DNA of 7,598 bases, taken from NCBI GenBank assembly GCA_007120575.1, contig SKNJ01000283.1, forward strand, positions 1 to 7,598, given 5' to 3'. The stretch is from Thioalkalivibrio sp. Lineage in GTDB: Bacteria; Pseudomonadota; Gammaproteobacteria; Ectothiorhodospirales; Ectothiorhodospiraceae. The notes under the pieces are model-generated. The model did no database searches. It saw only the letters and a program-made list of their open reading frames with translations, and was not told where the DNA came from. Within the stretch, counting starts at the first letter, position 1. The number at the start of each line of letters is the position of its first letter. A program made the position numbers and the translations under genes. Shown here piece by piece: positions 1-5,678 of the stretch.

Positions 1-135
1 AACCACCGTCCGAGTCATTTCCGCGCCACCCGCGACACCCTGCGCATCATTGCGATGGTCGCGCGGCGTCTGATCCTGCGCGGCATGCGCCCGCTCGGGC
101 TGCTGCGCTCCCTGCGCCCGCTGCACCACGACTGA
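1..135 (+). CDS. C-terminal end of an unidentified protein (partial)
   Basis: The frame is open from base 1 and gives 44 residues before a TGA at 133-135. The start lies outside the window. The visible tail is strongly basic (many Arg) with a hydrophobic helix-like stretch (LRIIAMVARRLILRGM) and ends in LHHD. It begins NHRPSHFRATRDTLR; a HRP motif followed by a basic amphipathic tail is seen near the C-terminus of some family 2 glycosyltransferases, but this is a weak resemblance and I do not assign a function. The composition matches the GC-rich coding style of the neighbours, so a real gene end is likely. It is followed by 119 bp without a gene. Confidence 0.5.
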   Translation, partial: NHRPSHFRATRDTLRIIAMVARRLILRGMRPLGLLRSLRPLHHD

Positions 136-189
136 TCCGCACGCGACCCGGCACCCCAGCGGCAACAGCCGGAACTGGCATCCCACGCA

Positions 190-218
190 TGGAAAACACC
201 ATTCACGGGGCATACACT
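190..218 (+). promoter_or_regulatory. Weak sigma70-type promoter candidate for the lipoprotein gene
   Basis: TGGAAA (190-195) and TACACT (213-218) match the -35 and -10 consensus at 4 of 6 positions each with an ideal 17-bp spacer. They lie in a locally AT-richer stretch about 36 bp before the lipoprotein start. A match of this quality can arise by chance. Confidence 0.25.
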
Positions 219-254
219 TGCGGGTCCAACCCCTCTTTTTGCAAGGAAGACGCC

Positions 255-650
255 ATGCACGCCAAGACGCTACTCATCGTCCTGTTCGCCAGCCTGCTGA
301 TCCTGGCGGGGTGCCGAGGCACCGTGCCGGTCCACAATGTCAGCGACACCACGGTGACCGATGTCCAGGGCGACCACCCGAGCGCCGACCAGATGCAGCA
401 GGCGATCCGCAGTGCCGGGGCCGCACTGGGCTGGCGCATGAGCGAGGTGGAACCCGGTTTGCTGGAGGCCCGCCTGCACCTGCGCGACCACGTAGCCGTG
501 GTGGAGATCCCGTACGCCGACGGGCAATACAGTATCCGCTACAAGGACAGCGCGAACCTGCATTACCAGGATGGCCAGATCCACCCGAACTACAACAACT
601 GGATCATCAACCTGGACAATCAGATTCGCGCCCAGGTCTCCACTCTCTGA
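255..650 (+). CDS. Small outer-membrane lipoprotein of unknown function
   Basis: A 131-residue protein with a short signal peptide and a lipobox ending LILAGC, so Cys20 should be the lipidated residue after signal peptidase II cleavage. Residue +2 is Arg rather than Asp, which predicts outer-membrane sorting. The ATG at 255 is chosen because AAGGA (243-247) sits 7 bases upstream and the signal peptide begins immediately; the frame stays open further upstream (ATG at 189), but that start would bury the signal peptide. The mature part has a predicted helix (about 44-60, SADQMQQAIRSAGAALGW), beta-like segments (66-88), then a distinctive tail: YSIRYKDSANL (92-102) and IHPNYNNWIINLDNQI (109-124). 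I recall this tail pattern from conserved uncharacterised proteobacterial lipoproteins but know of no assigned role. It converges on zapG. Confidence 0.85.
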   Translation: MHAKTLLIVLFASLLILAGCRGTVPVHNVSDTTVTDVQGDHPSADQMQQAIRSAGAALGWRMSEVEPGLLEARLHLRDHVAVVEIPYADGQYSIRYKDSANLHYQDGQIHPNYNNWIINLDNQIRAQVSTL

Positions 651-667
651 ACGAGGCCACCGCCGTC

Positions 668-692
668 CCGGCCGGGGATTAGTCCTAGCCGG
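668..692. terminator. Candidate bidirectional hairpin between convergent genes
   Basis: CCGGC (668-672) pairs with GCCGG (688-692), and inside it GGA (676-678) pairs with TCC (683-685) around a TTAG loop. It lies between the lipoprotein stop (650) and the zapG stop, overlapping the zapG stop codon. There is no clear T-tract on either strand, so termination is suggested mainly by position. Confidence 0.28.
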
Positions 693-1137
693 ACGAGCGG
701 CGCTCGGACGCCGACGGCTCGCCCGGCAGTTCGTCCGGGTCGCGCGGGGGATCGACGGACTCGCGGCCCCCGGTATCGTGCTCGCCGGAATCGCGATTGG
801 GGACGTTCGACAGCAGTTGCCCGGCGCGGTCTTCCAATCGCTCGCGGGTCGGCTTGTCGGCCAGCTCTTCCGCGCTCTGCGCGAGGTGGTGGTAGAGATC
901 GCGGTAGGATCCGGCCATGGTCGCAAACAGCGTCGCGGTCCGATCGAAATGATCATTCACCTGGGAACGGTAGCGCGTGAGCTCCTGCATGCGCCGATCG
1001 AGTTCCTCCTCGAGCTGACGAATCAGCTTGCGATCATCGCTGGTCACGCGGCCCACCCAGAAGCCGACCAGACCCGCGATCACGATCGCCAGGATTCCCA
1101 GCGCCACCCACAGCCCGACTGCCGTCTGCTCTTCCAC
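685..1137 (-). CDS. zapG: ZapG/YhcB family (DUF1043) inner-membrane division protein
   Basis: A 150-residue protein with one N-terminal membrane helix (about 7-29, ending in a GxxxGFWVG-like stretch), a charged coiled coil (about 34-60, KLIRQLEEELDRRMQELTRY), and then the family signature: residues 62-92 carry DHFDRTATLF, ATMAGSYRDLY and HHLAQSAEEL, which align closely with E. coli YhcB (HFARSAELLDTMAHDYRQLY, QHMAKSS). The C-terminal 50 residues are polar, acidic and proline-rich and are poorly conserved in the family. E. coli YhcB/ZapG (132 aa) is anchored in the inner membrane and links the divisome with cell-wall and envelope synthesis. The start is GTG at 1137, with AGGAG five bases upstream and the membrane helix directly after; longer readings of the frame lack such a site. 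It is divergent from the gene at 1268. Confidence 0.9.
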   Translation of the reverse strand: MEEQTAVGLWVALGILAIVIAGLVGFWVGRVTSDDRKLIRQLEEELDRRMQELTRYRSQVNDHFDRTATLFATMAGSYRDLYHHLAQSAEELADKPTRERLEDRAGQLLSNVPNRDSGEHDTGGRESVDPPRDPDELPGEPSASERRSSG

Positions 1138-1142
1138 TGCCT

Positions 1143-1150
1143 CTCCTCCC
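1143..1150 (-). promoter_or_regulatory. Ribosome binding site fixing the zapG GTG start
   Basis: On the minus strand GGGAGGAG is followed by five bases and then GTG at 1137. The site is strong and selects the GTG start over the open upstream extension of the frame. Confidence 0.75.
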
Positions 1151-1185
1151 GTAACCAAACCCGTATTGTTCCGCAGGGTACGACG

Positions 1186-1197
1186 GTGCGGACGCAC
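1186..1197. promoter_or_regulatory. Short perfect dyad in the divergent zapG intergenic region
   Basis: GTGCG-GA-CGCAC is a perfect inverted repeat with a 2-bp centre, too tight for an RNA hairpin, so if functional it would be a protein-binding site. It sits midway in the 130-bp gap between two divergent genes. In GC-rich DNA a 5-bp half-site is expected by chance fairly often. Confidence 0.2.
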
Positions 1198-1225
1198 TCG
1201 CCACCCCATGCTAACCTCGTCACCA

Positions 1226-1248
1226 GGCTTGCAGCCCGCGTGCAAACC
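1226..1248 (+). promoter_or_regulatory. Inverted repeat just upstream of the 1268 gene's ribosome binding site
   Basis: GGcTTGCA (1226-1233), a 7-base centre, then TGCAAaCC (1241-1248): 7 of 8 positions are symmetric. It ends one base before the AGGAGG at 1249-1254. It could be an operator or an RNA hairpin in the leader of the 1268-2459 unit; the sequence alone does not decide. Confidence 0.3.
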
Positions 1249-1254
1249 AGGAGG
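1249..1254 (+). promoter_or_regulatory. Consensus AGGAGG at unusually long spacing
   Basis: A full AGGAGG lies 13 bases before the ATG at 1268. No alternative in-frame start codon occurs between the site and that ATG, so it is taken as the ribosome binding site despite the long spacer. Confidence 0.55.
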
Positions 1255-1267
1255 TACCCGCAAAGTC

Positions 1268-1819
1268 ATGACCGATCCGCAACATGCCCAACAGATCCGC
1301 CAGGCGCAGGCCGGCCTGATCAACCTGGTGGTCCAGGCGACCCAGAACGCGGAGACCCGCCACGAACTCGAACCGGTTCTGAACCAGGCCCTGGAGGCCG
1401 GCTGGACCGACCTGGTACCGCGCCTCCGTCGGGTCCTGGCCGGTGAACGCGACCCGAGCCTGCTGCAAGGCCTGGATGACGAGGACCGCGTGATCCTGAG
1501 TTCCATCCTCGCCGGTCTTCAGGACCCGTCGACCCTGCCCGACCCGAACCAGGCCGGTGACCCGACCCAGGCGGCCCCGGGACTCGCGCAGATGATCCAC
1601 GGCGCCGCGCACGGCGACGCCCAGTCCCTGCACTGGCTGTCGCAGATGGCCGAGCAGATGACCCGCGCCGGCGGTGACATGGCCCGCCTGGGCGCGATCA
1701 CCAAGCGCCTGGTGGACGGCGAACGCGACCCCGAGCGGCTCTGCCACGGGATGGGCTCCCAGGGCGAATCCCTGGTGACCTCGATCCTCACGGAACTGGG
1801 CAAGCTGGAGCGCCACTGA
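1268..1819 (+). CDS. Conserved-looking helical protein with an internal repeat, function unknown
   Basis: A 183-residue soluble protein with no signal peptide or membrane helix. It looks almost wholly alpha-helical and holds two related units. Unit A (about 53-84) reads LRRVLAGERDPSLLQGL then DDEDRVILSSILAGL; unit B (about 144-177) reads ITKRLVDGERDPERLCHGM then GSQGESLVTSILTEL. Each has GERDP, a Leu-containing turn, an acidic linker and a final amphipathic helix ending SIL..L. Unit A is preceded by a helix with ALEAGWTDLV (41-50). The units are joined by a Pro/Asp-rich linker (about 85-105). I do not recognise a named family. The TGA at 1817-1819 is 10 bases from the next ATG, so the gene is very likely co-transcribed with the DUF2459-like lipoprotein gene; it is divergent from zapG. 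A cytoplasmic location is inferred from the lack of export signals. Confidence 0.85.
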   Translation: MTDPQHAQQIRQAQAGLINLVVQATQNAETRHELEPVLNQALEAGWTDLVPRLRRVLAGERDPSLLQGLDDEDRVILSSILAGLQDPSTLPDPNQAGDPTQAAPGLAQMIHGAAHGDAQSLHWLSQMAEQMTRAGGDMARLGAITKRLVDGERDPERLCHGMGSQGESLVTSILTELGKLERH

Positions 1820-1829
1820 AGGCCACGCC

Positions 1830-2459
1830 ATGCCACCCAGCCCCCCGCGATCCGGCTGGCGCATGCGCGCATGGCCCGCCCTGGTAACACTGGTCCTGCT
1901 GGCCAGTGGATGCGCCCCGACCCGGGTGGCACCACCCGCGACAGTCGAGGACCCGGTATCGGTCCACCTGCTCGATCATGGCCGCCATTCCAGCCTGGTC
2001 CTGCCCTCCGCCTCCCCGGCGACCTGGATCCGCTATTCCTACGGCGACTGGCGCTTCTATGTCGAGCGCGATACCGGATTCGGCGCGGCGCTCGGTGCGC
2101 TGCTGCGCCCGTCTCCGGCAGCCCTGGGACGCCAGGTCCTGCACGGTCCCGATTTTGGCACGGTGCTGACAACACAGATCCGCGTTCCGATCCACGAGGT
2201 GCTGTCACTGGAGGTCCCGCGCACGCGGGCGGGCCGGCTGCGCGACGGGCTCGAGGAACTCTGGGAACGAGAACAGGACAGCCGCCACGAGGCCCCGGCC
2301 TGGGAGATGTCCTTCGTCAACCACCCCGCTCCGTATACTCTCTGGCACAACTCCAACCGGATGGTCGCGCGCTGGCTGGAGGAGATGGATGTCGCCGTCT
2401 CGCGGGCACCGATCCTGTCCCGTTGGGCGCTTGAGGAGCCCGCGAGCGACGCCCCCTGA
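1830..2459 (+). CDS. DUF2459-like lipoprotein
   Basis: A 209-residue protein with an N-terminal signal peptide (hydrophobic core about 14-26) and lipobox LLASGC, giving lipidated Cys28; residue +2 is Ala, which predicts the outer membrane. The mature domain has HGRHSSLVLP (50-59), YSYGDWRFY (69-77) and, near the end, WHNSNRMVARWLEEM (172-186). This layout of an early HG.H..LVLP, an aromatic GDW segment and a late N.N...ARWL resembles DUF2459 proteins, which carry HGWHT-LVLP and an N-N-x-x-x-A-R element; their biochemical role is unknown. The ATG at 1830 is chosen because GAAGG (1818-1822) lies 7 bases upstream; an internal ATG at 1863 would still keep the lipobox (Cys17). The gene follows the 1268 gene after 10 bases and converges on dacB. 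Confidence 0.8.
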   Translation: MPPSPPRSGWRMRAWPALVTLVLLASGCAPTRVAPPATVEDPVSVHLLDHGRHSSLVLPSASPATWIRYSYGDWRFYVERDTGFGAALGALLRPSPAALGRQVLHGPDFGTVLTTQIRVPIHEVLSLEVPRTRAGRLRDGLEELWEREQDSRHEAPAWEMSFVNHPAPYTLWHNSNRMVARWLEEMDVAVSRAPILSRWALEEPASDAP

Positions 2460-2466
2460 CGCACAC

Positions 2467-2492
2467 CCGGCCAGGGCCTTGCGATCGGCCGG
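2467..2492. terminator. Candidate hairpin between convergent lipoprotein gene and dacB
   Basis: CCGGCC (2467-2472) and GGCCGG (2487-2492) form a perfect 6-bp stem with a 14-base loop in the 33-bp gap between two convergent stop codons, abutting the dacB TAG. There is no strong T-tract, so its role as a bidirectional terminator is inferred from position. Confidence 0.3.
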
Positions 2493-3962
2493 CTACAGTT
2501 TGTGCGCCCAGTCCAGTACCGCCTCCTGGAGTTGATGTCCAGGCCCCCGGTGCGCTTCCGGATGGTTGACCAGCACCACCACGATCAGGTCGTCGCCCCC
2601 TTGCGCACGGACATACCCGGCAACCGCGGACACCGCGTTCAAATGGCCGGTCTTGAGATGCATGCGCCCCCGGTTCGAGCCATTCCGGAAACGCTCGCGG
2701 ACCGTCCCGTCCAGCCCGGCCAGCGCCAGCGAGGACTGGAATTCCGGTCGGTGGGGGTGTTCCCATCCGGCCTGCAGGATCGCGGCCAGTTGCGCGGGAG
2801 TCAGGCGCGCATCGCGACTGAGCCCGGAGCCGTTGTCCACAACCATCCCGCCCACCGCGACCCCGAGCTCGCGCAATGCCTCCACCAGCGCCTGGCGCCC
2901 CTTCTCGGTGGTCGCCGGCGGTCCGTAGCGCTCGGCCCCCAGGGTCAGCATCAGGTGACGGGTCATCAGGTTGGAGCTCCACTTGTTGGCGACCCGAATC
3001 AGGTCCGCCAGCGGGCGTGATTCGTGGCGCAGAATCGGCTCGTCGTAGAGCACCGGGAGCTCGCCGGTGCGTACCTCGCCATCCAGTGTCCCGCCCCATT
3101 GCTCCCAGTGCAGGCGAAACAGCTCGGCGTGATTGACCTCCGGCTCCAGCACCGAACGCAGCAACTCGTACTCGCCGCAGTTCACGGGATACTCGCCGGA
3201 CAGGGTAATCCGCCGCGCCTCACGATCCACATCCAGTTGAATGCCACGCTGCCAGGTCCCGCAGCCCCCCAGCCCGGCCTCCAGCCGGTTATCGATGCGC
3301 AACCCCGGTAGCGGGGGATCGACCACCACGTCCACGCGCTTGCCGTTATGCTGCGGAAGCACCCGGATGCGCTGCGCACTGGCGTTCACGTGCAGGGCAT
3401 ACGGGGCCTGGTTGTAGGCACGCAGGGGCTGCCCGTCGAACGCCCCCGGGTCCTTGGGCGCGAGCTCGAAGTGGCTGGCGTCGAGGAGCACGTTACCCGC
3501 GACATGCCGCAGGCCGGTCTGACGCAGGCGCCCCAGCATGCGCCAGTATTCCTCCATGGTCATGCCCGGATCCCCGGTCCCCCGGATCACCAGGTCCCCG
3601 GGCAGCACGCCATCGCGGATCTCGCGGGTCGCCCAGACCTCGGTGGTCCAGGTGTAGTGCGGGCCGAGCTGATCCAGCGCCGCCAGCGACGTCGCGAGCT
3701 TGATGGTGGAGGCCGGATTGAAGGATTGCCCGGCATTCAGCCGCGCCAGTACCGCGCCGTCACGCGGGCGCTGCACCAGCAGGCCCACGGACTCCTCGGG
3801 GAAACCCTGCATCTGGATCGCCTGCTGCAGGGCCGCCGGAAGATGCTCGAACTGGGCCGCCACCCCGGCCGGCGCCAGCCACAGGACCAACGCCAGCACC
3901 GCGCCCCGGCCACGCCAGGGGCCACGCAAGCCGCGAATATCACGCAACCACCATCGCACCAT
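2493..3962 (-). CDS. dacB: Penicillin-binding protein 4-type D-alanyl-D-alanine carboxypeptidase/endopeptidase
   Basis: A 489-residue periplasmic serine hydrolase of the S13/PBP4 family that trims D-Ala from peptidoglycan stem peptides and cleaves cross-links. The three active-site motifs are present: S85-T-I-K88 (context NPASTIKLATSLAALD), S329-S-N331 and K437-T-G. The family segments GTGDPGMT (128-135) and DNGSGLSRDARLTP are also visible. C234 and C262 lie in the inserted domain and could form a disulfide. The signal peptide has a long Arg-rich n-region, a hydrophobic core (about 20-34) and a likely cleavage after GVAA. The length fits E. coli DacB (477 aa). The start is uncertain: ATG 3962 gives the most reasonable signal peptide, ATG 3980 has GAAG six bases upstream, and ATG 4031 or 4052 would add implausibly long N-termini. 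It lies 82 bp after epmA on the same strand and is probably in the efp-epmA transcript. Confidence 0.93.
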   Translation of the reverse strand: MVRWWLRDIRGLRGPWRGRGAVLALVLWLAPAGVAAQFEHLPAALQQAIQMQGFPEESVGLLVQRPRDGAVLARLNAGQSFNPASTIKLATSLAALDQLGPHYTWTTEVWATREIRDGVLPGDLVIRGTGDPGMTMEEYWRMLGRLRQTGLRHVAGNVLLDASHFELAPKDPGAFDGQPLRAYNQAPYALHVNASAQRIRVLPQHNGKRVDVVVDPPLPGLRIDNRLEAGLGGCGTWQRGIQLDVDREARRITLSGEYPVNCGEYELLRSVLEPEVNHAELFRLHWEQWGGTLDGEVRTGELPVLYDEPILRHESRPLADLIRVANKWSSNLMTRHLMLTLGAERYGPPATTEKGRQALVEALRELGVAVGGMVVDNGSGLSRDARLTPAQLAAILQAGWEHPHRPEFQSSLALAGLDGTVRERFRNGSNRGRMHLKTGHLNAVSAVAGYVRAQGGDDLIVVVLVNHPEAHRGPGHQLQEAVLDWAHKL

Positions 3963-4044
3963 GATCCACCCATCCACCATCAAGGACTTCAATCTGGCCG
4001 GCCAGCCGCAAGCAGCCCCGCCACTGCACATCACCACCCTGCAC

Positions 4045-5013
4045 TCACGCATGCCCACCCGGGAAATCCAGCACCCGGCGGATATCATCGAAGTCCAGCA
4101 GACGCATCAACAAGCGGTCCAGCCCCAGCGCGACCCCGGAACAATCCGGGAGACCGGCCTCCATCGCGGGTTCCAGCCAGGGGTCCGCCAGTGGCTGCTC
4201 CTGACCGCGCGCCCGGCGGATCGCAAGGTCGCGCGCGCGCCGCACCCGGAAGACCGCCGGATCCGTCAGTTCATGATAGCCGTTGGCGAGTTCCAGATCG
4301 CCCCAGTAGACCTCGAACCGCGCCGCATAGCCAGGTCGGTCCACACAGGGCCGGGCCAGCACGGCCTGCGTCTCCGGGTAGTCGAAGATGACCGTCAGGC
4401 GATCCGGCGGAAAACCCGGGGCCAGCACCAGGCTGACCAACGCATCCAGCCAGCCATCGCGATCAAGTTCGCCGGCAATGGTCAGGCCCCGCGCCCCGGC
4501 GACCCGGGCGAGTTCCGCCGACGTGGCGGCAAGCGGATCGAGCCCGAGCTCGCGCCGGAACAGCTCGCCATAGGCGACCTGCCGGACCGACGGGTCGGGG
4601 CATTGCCACCCGGGCACGCACGCACATAGCTCGTGGATCAGTGCGACCACCTCGGACGCCAGGCGGTGATGATCGAAACCCAGGCGATACCATTCCAACA
4701 GAGAAAATTCCGGGTTATGGCGCGGCCCGCTCTCGCCACCCCGGAATACGCGTGCGATCTGGTAGATATCCCCTTCGCCAGCGGACAATAACCGCTTCAT
4801 CGGGTATTCCGGCGAGGTCTGCAGGTATCCACGGCTCCCGTCGGGGGCCTCGGCTCGCCAGCTCTCCAGCGCCGGGTCAAGCGGCGCGCCAGCACCCAGG
4901 ATCGGGGTCTCGACCTCCAGCACCTCGCGACGCGCGAAAAAACCCCGGACCTCCGCCAGCAGCCGCGCCCGATGTGGCCGGGCGGGCCCGGCCTGCGGGC
5001 GCCAGTCGGACAT
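4045..5013 (-). CDS. epmA: EF-P beta-lysine ligase (elongation factor P--(R)-beta-lysine ligase)
   Basis: A 322-residue class II LysRS-like enzyme lacking the anticodon-binding domain (E. coli EpmA/GenX/PoxA is 325 aa). It activates (R)-beta-lysine with ATP and transfers it to Lys34 of EF-P. Visible landmarks: VLEVETP (31-37, motif 1 region), TSPEYPMKRLL (66-76), motif 2 R88-VFR91 followed by GGESG and RHNPEFSLLEWYR (98-110), ERFEVYWGDLELANGYHEL-like segment (here AARFEVYWGDLELANGYHEL), and motif 3 DCSGVALGLDRLLM with Arg300. Where E. coli has FRNEE, this protein has FRGGE; the second Glu is retained. ATG 5013 lies 11 bases after the efp stop and has no clear Shine-Dalgarno site, suggesting translational coupling to efp. 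The protein sequence between start and motif 1 matches E. coli in length, supporting this start. Confidence 0.96.
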   Translation of the reverse strand: MSDWRPQAGPARPHRARLLAEVRGFFARREVLEVETPILGAGAPLDPALESWRAEAPDGSRGYLQTSPEYPMKRLLSAGEGDIYQIARVFRGGESGPRHNPEFSLLEWYRLGFDHHRLASEVVALIHELCACVPGWQCPDPSVRQVAYGELFRRELGLDPLAATSAELARVAGARGLTIAGELDRDGWLDALVSLVLAPGFPPDRLTVIFDYPETQAVLARPCVDRPGYAARFEVYWGDLELANGYHELTDPAVFRVRRARDLAIRRARGQEQPLADPWLEPAMEAGLPDCSGVALGLDRLLMRLLDFDDIRRVLDFPGGHA

Positions 5014-5024
5014 GCGCGGCGCGT

Positions 5025-5588
5025 TCAGACGCGCGACACGTACTCGCCGGTGCGGGTATCCACCTTGACGGTCTCGCCCTCCTCGACGAACAGCGGCACC
5101 TTGACCACCGCACCGGTCTCCAGGGTGGCCGGCTTGGTACCGCCCTGCGCGGTGTCGCCACGCACGCCGGGGTCGCATTCGGTAATCTTCATCTCGACAA
5201 AGGACGGTGGCACCACCGACAGCGGCTCGCCGTTCCACAGCGTCACGGTGCAGACGTCCTGTTCCTTCAGCCACTGGTCGGCGTCGCCCAGCGCGGCCTT
5301 GCCGACCGCGTACTGCTCGAAGCTGTCCGGCACCATGAAGTGCCAGAATTCGCCGTCGTTGTAGAGATACTGCATCTCGGTGTCCATCACGTCGGCAGCC
5401 TCCACCGACTCGCCGGACTTGAAGGTCTTCTCCAGGGTGCGCCCGGTGCGCAGGTTGCGCAGCTTCACGCGGTTGAAGGCCTGGCCCTTGCCCGGCTTGA
5501 CGAATTCGTTCTCGACGATTGTCAGCGGGTCGCCATCCATCAGCAGCTTGAGACCGGCCTTGAATTCGTTGGTACTGTAAGTTGCCAT
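5025..5588 (-). CDS. efp: Translation elongation factor P
   Basis: A 187-residue protein (E. coli EF-P is 188) that binds between the ribosomal P and E sites and promotes peptide bond formation at consecutive prolines. It has the three beta-barrel domains: N-terminal KOW-like (about 1-64), OB (about 65-127) and C-terminal OB (about 128-187). The modification loop VKPGKGQAF puts Lys34 at exactly the E. coli position, consistent with beta-lysylation by the adjacent epmA and divergent epmB. Other conserved stretches are [40 protein letters not shown] and the end [10 protein letters not shown]. The start ATG at 5588 gives the canonical MATYSTNEF, with GAGGAA at 5601-5596 seven bases upstream. The open frame continues far upstream antisense to epmB but has no support there. 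A GC-rich hairpin directly precedes the ribosome binding site. Confidence 0.98.
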   Translation of the reverse strand: MATYSTNEFKAGLKLLMDGDPLTIVENEFVKPGKGQAFNRVKLRNLRTGRTLEKTFKSGESVEAADVMDTEMQYLYNDGEFWHFMVPDSFEQYAVGKAALGDADQWLKEQDVCTVTLWNGEPLSVVPPSFVEMKITECDPGVRGDTAQGGTKPATLETGAVVKVPLFVEEGETVKVDTRTGEYVSRV

Positions 5589-5604
5589 GATGCGGTTCCT
5601 CGGA

Positions 5605-5622
5605 CGGGGGATACGGCCCCCG
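5605..5622 (-). promoter_or_regulatory. GC-rich hairpin immediately upstream of the efp ribosome binding site
   Basis: CGGGGG (5605-5610), loop ATACGG, then CCCCCG (5617-5622): a perfect 6-bp all-GC stem with a 6-base loop. On the efp mRNA it ends three bases before the Shine-Dalgarno GAGGAA. If transcription starts upstream of it, the hairpin would lie in the efp leader and could influence initiation or act as a protein site; if not, it could be an operator in the shared efp/epmB gap. No clear promoter could be picked in this 90-bp gap. Confidence 0.4.
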
Positions 5623-5678
5623 ATTCCATTCGTTCGACATTGCAGCGCGATGCGGGCCCGCCCGCGCGGAAGCGATCC

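Noticed and set aside
148..172. CCGGC/GCCGG inverted repeat after the first gene, considered as a terminator
   Set aside because: Only a 5-bp stem with a 15-base loop and no T-tract; such repeats are frequent by chance in this GC-rich DNA.
571..1446. A 291-codon plus-strand frame across zapG
   Set aside because: It overlaps the zapG family signature on the opposite strand and runs into the 1268 gene in another frame; composition is shadow-like.
1519..2208. Minus-strand frames of 135-229 codons opposite the 1268 and 1830 genes
   Set aside because: They are Arg/Gly/Ala-rich without motifs, and the plus strand has good ribosome binding sites, a lipobox and a coherent repeat structure.
3348..4391. 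A 347-codon plus-strand frame antisense to dacB and epmA
   Set aside because: Both minus-strand genes carry complete catalytic motifs; the plus frame has no recognisable domain and shadow-like composition.
4641..5678. A 346-codon upstream extension of epmB
   Set aside because: It is antisense to efp and epmA, is Arg/Pro/His-rich shadow sequence, and EpmB family length plus a good ribosome binding site fix the start at 5679.
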